A stretch of DNA of 64,000 nucleotides from JBIQJD01 sp044507695 (GTDB taxonomy: Bacteria > Bacteroidota > Ignavibacteria > Ignavibacteriales > Ignavibacteriaceae). The position numbers were made by a program, and so were the translations under genes. Of the stretch, positions 42,572-51,595 are shown piece by piece. A model generated the notes under the pieces. The model was not told the DNA's origin. It did not search any database and saw nothing but the letters and a program-made list of their open reading frames with translations. The DNA lies in the NCBI GenBank assembly GCA_044507695.1, contig JBIQJD010000005.1:62001-126000 (forward strand), written 5' to 3'. Numbering within the stretch: position 1 is the stretch's first letter; each line of letters opens with the position of its first letter.

Positions 42572-45400
42572 TCAATTTTTCTTTAATTCTTTTTTAAGAA
42601 AATCTGCCGTTAAACTTTTTTTATTTTTTATAATTTGTTCCGGAGTACCTTCAGCAATTATTTGTCCGCCATTTTCTCCGCCGCCGGGGCCAAGATCAAT
42701 AATCCAATCTGCGGTTTTAATTACATCAAGATTATGCTCAACAACTACAACAGTGTTCCCTTTATCAACCAATTTATTTAGAACTCTTAAAAGAATATTT
42801 ACATCTTCAAAATGAAGTCCGGTTGTTGGTTCATCGAGAATATAAAGTGTTTTGCCGGTGCTTACCTTGCTTAATTCTGTTGCAAGTTTAACACGCTGCG
42901 CTTCACCGCCGGATAAAGTTGTTGCCTGCTGACCGAGTTTAATATATCCCAAACCAACATCATGAATTGCCTTCAGTTTTCTCTTAATCCGGGGAAGGTC
43001 TTCAAAAAACTCAAGTGCTTCATCAACCCTCATTTCCAAAATATCAGAGATTGATTTTGTTTTATAAAGAACTTCAAGTGTTTCCCTGTTATATCGTTTT
43101 CCTTTACAAACTTCACAAAGCACATAAACATCAGGTAAGAAGTTCATTTCAATTTTCCTTAAACCATCGCCGCCGCATTCTTCACATCTTCCGCCTGCAA
43201 CATTAAAGCTGAATCTGCCTGTGCTGTATCCGCGCATTTTAGCTTCCGGCAGTGTTGCAAAAAGATCACGAATGAAAGTAAACAATCCTGTATAAGTAGC
43301 TGGATTTGAACGCGGAGTTCTGCCTATTGGTGATTGATCAATCTCAATCACCTTATCAATATTTTCCAATCCTTCAATTGATTTGTACGGAAGCGGAACC
43401 GTTTTTGATTTGTAAATCCGGTTCATTAAAATTTTAACAAGAGTTTCATTTATCAGCGATGATTTTCCTGATCCGCTTACTCCTGTTACCAACGTAAGAG
43501 TACCAAGAGGAATTTTCAGGTTTACATTTTTGAGATTGAATCCGCTTGCGCCTTTAAGTTCAATGAATTTGCCGCTGCCTTCACGCCGTTTTTCAGGAAC
43601 AATAATTTCTTTTTTATCTTTCAGATAAGAAAGCGTTAATGAATTCAAACCATTGCTTGAACTGATTAATTTATTTGTTAGTCCCGCAAGACATACTTCA
43701 CCGCCGTGCTCACCGGCTCCCGGTCCAAGATCAATCATATAATCAGAACTTTCAATTGTTTCCCGGTCATGTTCAACTACAATAACAGTATTGCCGAGAT
43801 CTCTTAAATTCTTTAATGAATTAATCAGTTTAACATTATCACTTTGATGAAGCCCGATACTTGGCTCATCAAGTACATATAAAACTCCAGCCAATTGAGA
43901 ACCAATTTGTGTAGCAAGCCTGATGCGCTGTGATTCACCGCCGCTTAATGTTCTTGCCGAACGGTTAAGAGTTAAGTATTCCAATCCAACATCAAGAAGG
44001 AATTTCAATCTTTCAGTAATCTCTTTTAAAATTGGTTTTGCAATTATTGCATCTCTTCCTTTTAATTTTACATTCTTAAAAAATTCTTCTGCTTTTAAAA
44101 TGGAAAGTGAAGTTACTTCGGTTATATTCTTTCCCTGGAATTTTACAGCCAGTGATTCCTTCTTCAATCTTCCACCGCCGCATGCCGGGCATGGAACGGT
44201 GTTCATGTATGATTCAACCCATTCCCGGATATTGTTAGAAGAAGTTGTTGAGTAATAATTTTTCAGATAATTAATCAAACCTGCAAACTTATGCATGTAG
44301 GTTACAGGTTTTCCACCGCTGTAAGAATAAGAAAAAGGGATTTTTTCTTTGCTGCCGTTTAATAAAATTTCTTTTTGCTCCGCAGTTAGATCTTTAAGCG
44401 GTGTATCAAATGTAAAGCCGTACTTTTCTGCAACTCCATTAAGTTGATTGAAAAACCATATACCTCTTGGTTTCCCAAGTGCAGCAATACCTTCTTCATT
44501 GATAGATTTGTTCCAATCAGGAATAATTAAATTTATATCGAGTTCTTTTTTTTCACCGAGGCCCTCACAATCAGGGCATGAACCATAGGGCGAGTTAAAT
44601 GAAAATGAATTTGGTGCAAGTTCACGGAAGCTTATTCCGCAGCTTATACATGCAAGATGCCTGCTGTAAACATAATCTGATGTTCCATCGTTAACAATTA
44701 CAATCCCGCTTCCGTAGTTTAATGCTACTTCAACTGATTCTGCTAAACGTGTTCTTGAATTTTCGTTAACACTTAATTTATCAACAGCTATTTCAATATT
44801 ATGAAGTTTATACCTATCAACCTGAAATCCGGGAGTAATTTCTTTGAATTCATTATCAACCCTTACACGTAAAAAACCATCCGATAAAATTTCTTCAAAC
44901 AATTCACGGTAGTGTCCCTTTCTTCCGCGCACAACAGGAGCGAGTATTGAAATTTTCTTTCCGCTTAATGTTGAAACGATTGTATCTATTATCTGTGCGG
45001 CGGATTGTTTTTGAACTGGTTTGCCGCAATTATAACAGTGCGGAATTCCAAGTCTTGCGTATAACAATCTAAGGTAATCATAAATTTCTGTAACAGTTCC
45101 AACAGTTGAACGCGGGTTTCCGGAGGTAGATTTTTGTTCAATTGAAATTGCCGGGCTTAATCCCTCAATCAAATCAACATCAGGTTTTTCCAGCATATCC
45201 AAAAACTGCCGTGCGTAGGCAGAAAGCGATTCGATATATCTTCTTTGTCCTTCGGCATAAATTGTATCAAATGCTAATGAAGATTTGCCTGATCCGGATA
45301 ATCCGGTAATAACTGTAAATGAATCACGGGGAATTTCAACATCAATATTTTTTAAATTATGCTCGCGGGCACCTTTAATTACAATAGTTTCTTTTTCCAA
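42572..45400 (-). CDS. uvrA: excinuclease ABC subunit A
   Basis: 942 residues. The damage-scanning ATPase of nucleotide excision repair. Markers: Walker A GLSGSGKSSLAF, zinc modules CYNCGKPVQ, CISCG/CPDC and CPACGGGRL, the first signature LSGGESQRIRL with LDEPSIGLHQ, then the second Walker A GVSGSGKSSLIN, CEECGGDGLRKIEM with CEVCKGKRY, and LSGGEAQRVKL with LDEPTTGLHF. Start chosen at TTG 45400, giving the usual MEKETIVIKGAREHNL N-terminus; an upstream TTG at 45430 is possible. Not clustered with other repair genes. Confidence 0.95.
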   Translation of the reverse strand: MEKETIVIKGAREHNLKNIDVEIPRDSFTVITGLSGSGKSSLAFDTIYAEGQRRYIESLSAYARQFLDMLEKPDVDLIEGLSPAISIEQKSTSGNPRSTVGTVTEIYDYLRLLYARLGIPHCYNCGKPVQKQSAAQIIDTIVSTLSGKKISILAPVVRGRKGHYRELFEEILSDGFLRVRVDNEFKEITPGFQVDRYKLHNIEIAVDKLSVNENSRTRLAESVEVALNYGSGIVIVNDGTSDYVYSRHLACISCGISFRELAPNSFSFNSPYGSCPDCEGLGEKKELDINLIIPDWNKSINEEGIAALGKPRGIWFFNQLNGVAEKYGFTFDTPLKDLTAEQKEILLNGSKEKIPFSYSYSGGKPVTYMHKFAGLINYLKNYYSTTSSNNIREWVESYMNTVPCPACGGGRLKKESLAVKFQGKNITEVTSLSILKAEEFFKNVKLKGRDAIIAKPILKEITERLKFLLDVGLEYLTLNRSARTLSGGESQRIRLATQIGSQLAGVLYVLDEPSIGLHQSDNVKLINSLKNLRDLGNTVIVVEHDRETIESSDYMIDLGPGAGEHGGEVCLAGLTNKLISSSNGLNSLTLSYLKDKKEIIVPEKRREGSGKFIELKGASGFNLKNVNLKIPLGTLTLVTGVSGSGKSSLINETLVKILMNRIYKSKTVPLPYKSIEGLENIDKVIEIDQSPIGRTPRSNPATYTGLFTFIRDLFATLPEAKMRGYSTGRFSFNVAGGRCEECGGDGLRKIEMNFLPDVYVLCEVCKGKRYNRETLEVLYKTKSISDILEMRVDEALEFFEDLPRIKRKLKAIHDVGLGYIKLGQQATTLSGGEAQRVKLATELSKVSTGKTLYILDEPTTGLHFEDVNILLRVLNKLVDKGNTVVVVEHNLDVIKTADWIIDLGPGGGENGGQIIAEGTPEQIIKNKKSLTADFLKKELKKN

Positions 45401-45495
45401 AGGTATTTTTCCAGAGTTTAAAAATTGCAAACTTTATATTACAATTAGAGTGTTTGAAAATCAATTTATTTAGATGTGCACCAGATGTGTTTTTA

Positions 45496-46131
45496 ATGAA
45501 TATTGAACAATATAAATCAATAAAAGGTTTCTCAGAATTTATTTTAAAGGAAAAATCCTCCGAATTTATTGCACATTCCTATCCTGTAGAAACAGAAGAA
45601 GAATTTCTGAATCTTCTTAATGAAACCAGAAAAAAATTTTATGATGCTACTCATCATTGTTACGGTATAAAATTAATCAATGGTTATTTAAAATTTTCAG
45701 ATGATGGAGAACCCGGAGGAACCGCCGGCGCAAGAATTCTTAACGCTATTGATCATTACGAGCTGAATAATATTGCCGTAATAGTTATTCGTTATTTTGG
45801 CGGCACAAAATTAGGCGTTGGCCCTCTGGGAAAAGCATATTATAATTCTGCTGCAATGTGTTTAGGTTCTGCAAAAAAAATAATTAAAAAGCTCTATCAT
45901 AAGTTTTTTATTCATTCTGATTTTGAAATGATTAGCCATGTATACAGGTATCTGGAAAATCATCATGCTAAAATTCTAAAAACTGATTATTCCAGCGAAG
46001 TAAAACTTGAATGTTTAATTCTTCCCGGTCATGTGCATAAAATTGAAGAACAACTGCTTGCAATTTCAAAAGGTAAAATAATTTTTAAAAACAGCGGGGA
46101 GTCTGTATTTATTCCGTCTGAAGAATTTTAG
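45496..46131 (+). CDS. YigZ/IMPACT-family protein
   Basis: 211 residues. Markers: EKSSEFIAHSYPVETEEEF, THHCYG, the SDDGEPGGTAGARIL motif and VIVIRYFGGTKLGVGPLGKAYYNSA. The family is conserved in bacteria and eukaryotes and binds nucleic acid or ribosomes, with no fixed reaction. Start taken at ATG 45496; an earlier TTG at 45454 adds 14 residues without a good ribosome binding site. Its end overlaps that of the convergent gene at 46128 by 4 bases. Confidence 0.9.
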   Translation: MNIEQYKSIKGFSEFILKEKSSEFIAHSYPVETEEEFLNLLNETRKKFYDATHHCYGIKLINGYLKFSDDGEPGGTAGARILNAIDHYELNNIAVIVIRYFGGTKLGVGPLGKAYYNSAAMCLGSAKKIIKKLYHKFFIHSDFEMISHVYRYLENHHAKILKTDYSSEVKLECLILPGHVHKIEEQLLAISKGKIIFKNSGESVFIPSEEF

Positions 46132-46568
46132 TTTTTAATCTTTCGTTTCTGAACATTCAAATATTTTTTTGTCCATTCAAGATCTGAAATAAGTTCATTT
46201 AAATTGAAGAAGCTTTGTTGAGACATTTCAAAATATGTTCGTTCAAAATACTGCTTTGTGTTTCCATCCGCATCGTTTAGAATTTCACGTATCTTGGTGA
46301 TAGTCTTATTCATATTTAATGATAAATCTTTCTTCACCTGATCAAGATTATCAACTTCTGAATTTTTATTTCCTTCTTTCAGCACTCTTAGCAAGCCTGC
46401 AACGTATTTAGAAGTGAAGGCAAGTTCATCCAGCAGTCTGGAATTATTCCTATTCAAACTTTCTTCAAAAATTATTTGCAGATCAACTCTTTTCTTTAAA
46501 CTGCCGCCAGAGAATTCGTCAATCTCTTTTAACAATTTTGCCGGAGCATTCGAATATTCAAAACTCAT
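46128..46568 (-). CDS. small coiled-coil cytoplasmic protein, unknown function
   Basis: 146 residues, no signal peptide or membrane helix. Almost all helical and charged, with heptad-like runs across about 25-130 (SLKKRVDLQIIFEES, LDQVKKDLSLNMNKTITKI, NELISDLEWTKKYLNV). I recognise no family. Its ATG overlaps the end of the methyltransferase gene by 4 bases (46565-46568), so it is translationally coupled to it. Its 3' end overlaps the convergent YigZ gene. Confidence 0.7.
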   Translation of the reverse strand: MSFEYSNAPAKLLKEIDEFSGGSLKKRVDLQIIFEESLNRNNSRLLDELAFTSKYVAGLLRVLKEGNKNSEVDNLDQVKKDLSLNMNKTITKIREILNDADGNTKQYFERTYFEMSQQSFFNLNELISDLEWTKKYLNVQKRKIKN

Positions 46569-47206
46569 ATTTTTATTCCCAAACCAATTCCATCTCCAAT
46601 CGGGATGATGGATGATTTTAAAGATTTATGATTCATAAACATTGTATTAAAATCCTTAATATGGCGTGTTGAATTCTTATAACTTGCGGGCACACGTTTA
46701 GCAGCCGCATATCCATGCCACAATAGATTATCTACAAAAATAACTCCCCCGCTCCTCAGCAGTGTTAATGAATGATCAAACAATTTTTTATAATCATTTT
46801 TATCTGCATCAAGAAAAATCAGATCATATTTTTTTTCAAGTCCCGGCATAATATCATCAGCTTCACCAGGGTAGATTTTTATTTTCTCAGCTACTCCTGA
46901 TTTTTTAATAAACTTTTCTGCAATCTTTATATTCTCACTGCTTTTTTCAATTGTGTGAATTATGCCATGCTTCTTCAGGAAGCGTGCTATTCGTATTGTT
47001 GTGTAGGCAATGGCCGTACCTATTTCAAGAACACTTTCCGGCTTAAGTAAAACGATTAGCTGTTCCATAAATTCAGCAGACTGCCATGATAAAATGGGAA
47101 TGTTATGCTTAACAGCGTAATCTTCCATTTCTAAAATCAACTGATCATTTACCTGCCTGAACGATTTCAGATATTCTGTTTGGGGAGGATATAAAATGTT
47201 GTTCAT
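46565..47206 (-). CDS. SAM-dependent O-methyltransferase
   Basis: 213 residues. The class I SAM fold of the catechol/caffeoyl O-methyltransferase type: VLEIGTAIAYTTIRIARFL (SAM loop), then HTIEKSSENIKIAEKF, YDLIFLDADKNDYKKLF with the metal-binding Asp and VIFVDNLLWHGY. The DADKNDY and DNLLW motifs are typical of small-molecule O-methyltransferases near YrrM/TrmR, which in Bacillus methylates a tRNA nucleoside. Substrate unknown. The coiled-coil gene follows with a 4-base overlap; the gene ends of the radical SAM transcript lie upstream. Confidence 0.87.
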   Translation of the reverse strand: MNNILYPPQTEYLKSFRQVNDQLILEMEDYAVKHNIPILSWQSAEFMEQLIVLLKPESVLEIGTAIAYTTIRIARFLKKHGIIHTIEKSSENIKIAEKFIKKSGVAEKIKIYPGEADDIMPGLEKKYDLIFLDADKNDYKKLFDHSLTLLRSGGVIFVDNLLWHGYAAAKRVPASYKNSTRHIKDFNTMFMNHKSLKSSIIPIGDGIGLGIKI

Positions 47207-47232
47207 ATTGCTTTCAATTTTTCAGATAAAAA

Positions 47233-47269
47233 TAACAATCCCGGTTCCTAAATGAAACCGGGATTGTTA
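47233..47269 (-). terminator. terminator after the radical SAM gene
   Basis: TAACAATCCCGGTT (47233-47246) pairs perfectly with AACCGGGATTGTTA (47256-47269), a 14-pair stem with a 9-base loop. On the minus strand a TTTTT run follows within a few bases. Confidence 0.85.
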
Positions 47270-47318
47270 CACAAAAAGATAATCTAATAGAATAAATTAT
47301 TTTAAGAGAAGAATGAGA

Positions 47319-48530
47319 TTAATTTCTCTTCAATTCATAATTTTTTGGAAAAGCATTTATGTTTACACCATACCTTAGTTGTTCATCCATTCTGCAGGAC
47401 CAAACAAGCTGCCCATTCCATACAGTAATATCAGGGCATCCATCGCACATGTTTTGTCTGCCGTTATCAAGAAAATCAACAGGCTGGATAATCATTACTG
47501 ATTGATAATGAAGTTTACGAAAAAAGTTTAAAGGATTTTTAAAATAATTTTTGAAAGTTTTTCTTAGCCGTTTATCAAACAAACTAAGCAGCAGCATTGA
47601 TCTTCCTTTTGAGGTTTCTTTCGGTGCAGAGTATGCAAGATATTTATCAAAAAGAAGATGATGGAATGTTTGAATCAGTTCCATTGTTTTACTGCCCATG
47701 TATCCATAAATTTTTCCGCGCCTTCCAAGTCTGCCTGTTAAAAGCCATTTGAATGAATCTGGTTTTTCCGAGCCGTTTAGATATGCGCATGGATCAAAAT
47801 CGGGATATTCTTTTCTGATCAATTCAACTATTTCTTCGGCTTTAATATCTGTGCGTTCAGTAGTTTCTTCATTATAAACAAATTCACTCATATCAATTTT
47901 TTGTGAGCCGAGGAAATAATCAAACTTATCATTCTTTACTGCGCGGTATAAAATAAAAACCATAACCTGAACGATATCAATATTTCTTTCAGCCCACTTC
48001 ACCATTTCCGGAACGTACTGCATTGTATCTTCATAAACAGTTGAGTTAAAAGCACATGAGATATTTTTTGCATCGGCAAGCATTCTTGCATAATGATAGC
48101 GGAGTTCATTCAGCTCAATTTCATTTTTATCTTTCCAGTGCGGTCTTCCCTGCTTACTATCAATATGAAAAGTGAATCCATACACTCCGGCTTTCTTCAA
48201 TTCTTTAAGAAGATCATTAGTTAATGCAAGACCGTTTGTATTTATTATTGGTTTAAAATTCATTTCCTTTATCATGTGCACAATCTCTATAATTTCGGGA
48301 TGCAATAAAGGATCGCCGCCCGCGATTGATACACCATCAAACTTCCGGTATTTTTTAAACACATTGAGATCTTCCTGAATTTCTATAAGCGATTTGTGGC
48401 TGTTTTCATTTTTACGGTAGCAGCCATCACAAGCGAGATTGCATTTTGCGGTTGGCTCAAGCCAGGCAATGGAATTATCGGTAAGATTCCATGGTAATCT
48501 GTAATAATCTAAGTGATTGAGTTTTAACAT
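47319..48530 (-). CDS. radical SAM protein with extra C-terminal cysteine cluster
   Basis: 403 residues. The radical SAM motif is CNLACDGC (Cys30, Cys34, Cys37), followed by the GVSIAGGDPLLHPEI and PIINTNGLALT strands. The C-terminal region holds MCDGCPDI and WSCRMDEQ near residues 360-385, likely ligands for an auxiliary iron-sulphur cluster as in SPASM-type or HpnH-like enzymes; another cysteine lies in DFDPCAYLNG. The substrate is unknown. A good ribosome binding site (AGGGGG) precedes the ATG. It is a single-gene unit with its own terminator. Confidence 0.85.
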   Translation of the reverse strand: MLKLNHLDYYRLPWNLTDNSIAWLEPTAKCNLACDGCYRKNENSHKSLIEIQEDLNVFKKYRKFDGVSIAGGDPLLHPEIIEIVHMIKEMNFKPIINTNGLALTNDLLKELKKAGVYGFTFHIDSKQGRPHWKDKNEIELNELRYHYARMLADAKNISCAFNSTVYEDTMQYVPEMVKWAERNIDIVQVMVFILYRAVKNDKFDYFLGSQKIDMSEFVYNEETTERTDIKAEEIVELIRKEYPDFDPCAYLNGSEKPDSFKWLLTGRLGRRGKIYGYMGSKTMELIQTFHHLLFDKYLAYSAPKETSKGRSMLLLSLFDKRLRKTFKNYFKNPLNFFRKLHYQSVMIIQPVDFLDNGRQNMCDGCPDITVWNGQLVWSCRMDEQLRYGVNINAFPKNYELKRN

Positions 48531-48649
48531 TCGATCCCCCTGTAATTTTGAGTTTGTTATTCTTGAACTATAAAATTCAGTGATGAGACCCCGGGATTAT
48601 TTTTAATACGTGTTAAAGTAATATTTTGAAATCCATATTTCAAGTTTGC

Positions 48650-50614
48650 TTATTTAAGCAGAACCATTTTTCTTCCGTATTCTTTTCCGCTCATTTTAAG
48701 AATGTAATAATAAACTCCGCTTGAAGCACTAACTCCATTTTCAGTCGTTCCATCCCATACAACTGTGTTCAATCCTTTTTTTGTTAAAGAATTATGTAAC
48801 GTTGCAACCTTCTGTCCAACGGCATCAATAACTATTAACTCGGCATTTTCATTTCCTGAAGAAATAAAATTAATAGTTGTCTGGCTGTTAAAAGGATTTG
48901 GATAATTCTGTGCAAGAACATAATTCTCCGGCACTGGCAAATCATCTGTGGATGTTACAATATTCAAATCACCGTAGATGAAACTAAAATTGTTATTTGC
49001 AGGTTCACGATATTCTATTCCGGAGCTATCTTTGTATGTAAAGTAGAAATGAATCGGCCCCGAATACTGCAGATCAGGAAAATCAAAAGTAAACTTAAAG
49101 TTCCCATCATAGACTAAGGATGATTCAATTTCATTCTCATCACCTGCACGATAGTGCAGCACAGGAGTTTGCGGATCAAATTTTTCAACATCAAGAAATG
49201 CTTTATATAATCTAAAATGATTTTCTATTTTTTGCAGATTAGGAAATGAAATTGCTCTGGCTGCGGATACAAGTCCATATCCTCTTTCATTATTCGGTGA
49301 TAATGCATTATCAGAGGTTTTAAGAAATATATTTCTAACCTGAACATTCGTTAAATGAGGATAAGCAGAAAGTAGCAGTGCTGCAATTCCGCTTACAATT
49401 GGAGTTGAAAGAGAAGTTCCGCTGTTTGTATTGTACTTATCAACCGTGGAAGCAGTTGCACAGTATACCTGTGTTCCCTGAGCAACTACTTCAGGTTTAA
49501 TTCTTCCATCATACGTTGGGCCTCTGCTGCTGAATGAGGCAAGCTGGTTGTTGTTTGTTACTGCGCCAACTGAAATAACATTAAAACCATCTGCCGGTGC
49601 TGTAATATATTTCCATGAATTTGATCCTTCATTACCCGCCGAAGTAATTGTAACAATCCCTCTTTCAAAAGCTTTTTCAACAGCGCGAGTAACAATTGTG
49701 GTATTGCCATTCATATCACTGTAAGAATATGAACCCTGACCGGAATCGAAGGTGTTATAGCCGAGTGAACTGCTTGTAATATCCACACCTTTTGATTCCA
49801 TCCATATTAATGCAGCTGCATAATTATCTTCTTCAACATGAGTTTCGGTTGGAATATATTCTGTCTTTGCAAGCAGAAATGAAGCACCGTATGCTGCACC
49901 GATGAATGAATTTTCCTTGTATCCTCCCACAACTGAAAAAACATTAGTTCCATGGCTGTGCTGAGAAGGAGAATCCTGTGCCTGGTTTGCTGTTACACTG
50001 TCATTAAAAACAAAATCATATTCACCAAGCACATCAGCATTTTGCAATGATTCATGTCTTTGCCAATCAAAACCTGAATCAAGAAATCCGATTATTATAC
50101 CTTCTCCCGTAATTCCTTTTTTATGAACTGCAGGAACGTCTGATAATTTAAGCTGATTAAATGAGAATCCATATTTAGCATCATCTATTTGTATTTTATT
50201 CAATGCAACAGCTTCAACCGGTTCTTCTCTTTTAAAGATTATTTTTTTAACAGGCTCAATTTTCCGGACAAAATTCAGTTCAGAAACTTTGTTAATTTGC
50301 TGATCATCCAGATATGCGCTTACAGAATTAAACCAACTCAGCTCATGAACAATTTTTATTCCTAGTGAAGTAATTTCATTTACATAATTTTTATTAACCG
50401 GAAGATCTTCATACCTGATAAAATTTTCACCCATCACTTTCTTTCTTCTTTCAACAGCATGCTCTGATAAATTATTCAGTACTTCATTGTACACTGCAGA
50501 GTTTTTTGAAAATGAGCTTTCGGGTATTCCTTTATCCTTAAAGTAGATGAAATACTTTTCCTGTGGATATAGAGCTATTGCAGAAAGAAGAATGAGCAGT
50601 ATAAAAAACTTCAT
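48650..50614 (-). CDS. subtilisin-like serine protease with T9SS sorting domain
   Basis: 654 residues. A signal peptide (to about 15) and an N-terminal prodomain of about 110 residues precede an S8 peptidase domain: Asp179 in IGFLDSGFD, His221 in SQHSHGTN, Ser401 in NSGTSLSTP. The SAGNEGSN motif supplies the oxyanion Asn. A beta-domain follows, then the C-terminal sorting domain with AQNYPNPFNSQT (about 570) and a KMSGKEYGRKMVLLK end. The protein should pass the outer membrane through the type IX system. It lies 69 bases downstream of lepB. Confidence 0.92.
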   Translation of the reverse strand: MKFFILLILLSAIALYPQEKYFIYFKDKGIPESSFSKNSAVYNEVLNNLSEHAVERRKKVMGENFIRYEDLPVNKNYVNEITSLGIKIVHELSWFNSVSAYLDDQQINKVSELNFVRKIEPVKKIIFKREEPVEAVALNKIQIDDAKYGFSFNQLKLSDVPAVHKKGITGEGIIIGFLDSGFDWQRHESLQNADVLGEYDFVFNDSVTANQAQDSPSQHSHGTNVFSVVGGYKENSFIGAAYGASFLLAKTEYIPTETHVEEDNYAAALIWMESKGVDITSSSLGYNTFDSGQGSYSYSDMNGNTTIVTRAVEKAFERGIVTITSAGNEGSNSWKYITAPADGFNVISVGAVTNNNQLASFSSRGPTYDGRIKPEVVAQGTQVYCATASTVDKYNTNSGTSLSTPIVSGIAALLLSAYPHLTNVQVRNIFLKTSDNALSPNNERGYGLVSAARAISFPNLQKIENHFRLYKAFLDVEKFDPQTPVLHYRAGDENEIESSLVYDGNFKFTFDFPDLQYSGPIHFYFTYKDSSGIEYREPANNNFSFIYGDLNIVTSTDDLPVPENYVLAQNYPNPFNSQTTINFISSGNENAELIVIDAVGQKVATLHNSLTKKGLNTVVWDGTTENGVSASSGVYYYILKMSGKEYGRKMVLLK

Positions 50615-50683
50615 AAAATACTTTTTAAATTTTTAACAAAATTGCATTATTAAACAAACAAGAACAAATGCAAAATTCAATTA

Positions 50684-51583
50684 CTAATGAATTAGCTTGA
50701 AAATTCTGTTTAATCTTATTGAAGAAAACATTTCCCAGAAGCCCGATTGATAAGCATCCCAGGACCAATAGATTAAAACTGCTTTACCAATAAGTGCATC
50801 CTCAGGTACAAATCCCCAGTAACGGCTGTCCATGCTATCGTCACGGTTATCTCCGAGTACAAAGTAATAATCTTTTTTAAAAGTGTAAGAACGAACTGGT
50901 GAGCCTTTGATTGTAATTACAGTACCTTCTTCACTCAACACTCTCTCACCAAATTCCCTGTCAATTATTGTCTTCCATTGAGCAGCGTTTTTCGGCGATA
51001 ACTCAATCGTCATTCCCTTTCGCGGAATTACAATCGGACCGTAATTATCTTTGCTCCATTCTCCATTTGAAAAATATATTCTTTTTTCTTTTAAACTATT
51101 TTCTTTAAAAGAATGATTTATAATTGCTTCGGGTGGAGATGGGATCATTTTTCCGGAATTATAAACATCTCCATTTATTATCTGAAGAGTATCTCCCGGC
51201 GTGCCGGCAATTCTTTTTATGTAATTAACATTTGAGGCAGGGAATAATTCATCCTTGTTGCCGGGAAATTTAAAAACTACAACATCATTTATTTGCGGTT
51301 TACCTGTTTTAATAATTGGTGCAGATGGAATTTCAATATTTGTAAATGGAATTGAAGAAGGAGTTGAAATTGCAAATGCAGCTTTATTCACTACAATAAA
51401 ATCACCGGGCATTAGTGTCTTCTCCATTGAGCCGGTGGGAATTTTAAAAGCTTCAAAGAAAAAAGTTTTAATGATAAGAGCCGCGGCAAGCGCAATTAAT
51501 AAAGATTTAAACAGTTCTCTTAACCTGAATGTCTGCTCATTATTCTCAACTGTCTTTTCAATTTCATAATTTTCAATGTACAT
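50684..51583 (-). CDS. lepB: signal peptidase I
   Basis: 299 residues. It removes signal peptides from exported proteins at the inner membrane. A single membrane anchor (about 26-43) is followed by KIPTGSMEKTLMPGD with the catalytic Ser52, and by YIKRIAGTPGD with the general-base Lys123. The late GDNRDDSMDSRYWGFV box is present. An insertion of about 60 residues between the boxes is common in this lineage. It lies 12 bases after lepA and upstream of the subtilase that depends on this export step. Confidence 0.95.
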   Translation of the reverse strand: MYIENYEIEKTVENNEQTFRLRELFKSLLIALAAALIIKTFFFEAFKIPTGSMEKTLMPGDFIVVNKAAFAISTPSSIPFTNIEIPSAPIIKTGKPQINDVVVFKFPGNKDELFPASNVNYIKRIAGTPGDTLQIINGDVYNSGKMIPSPPEAIINHSFKENSLKEKRIYFSNGEWSKDNYGPIVIPRKGMTIELSPKNAAQWKTIIDREFGERVLSEEGTVITIKGSPVRSYTFKKDYYFVLGDNRDDSMDSRYWGFVPEDALIGKAVLIYWSWDAYQSGFWEMFSSIRLNRIFKLIH

Positions 51584-51595
51584 TAAACACCTTGT

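Noticed and set aside
48626..48643. Hairpin TTGAAAT/ATTTCAA after the subtilase gene as terminator.
   Set aside because: Only a 7-pair A/T stem without a clear U-tail; not enough to call.
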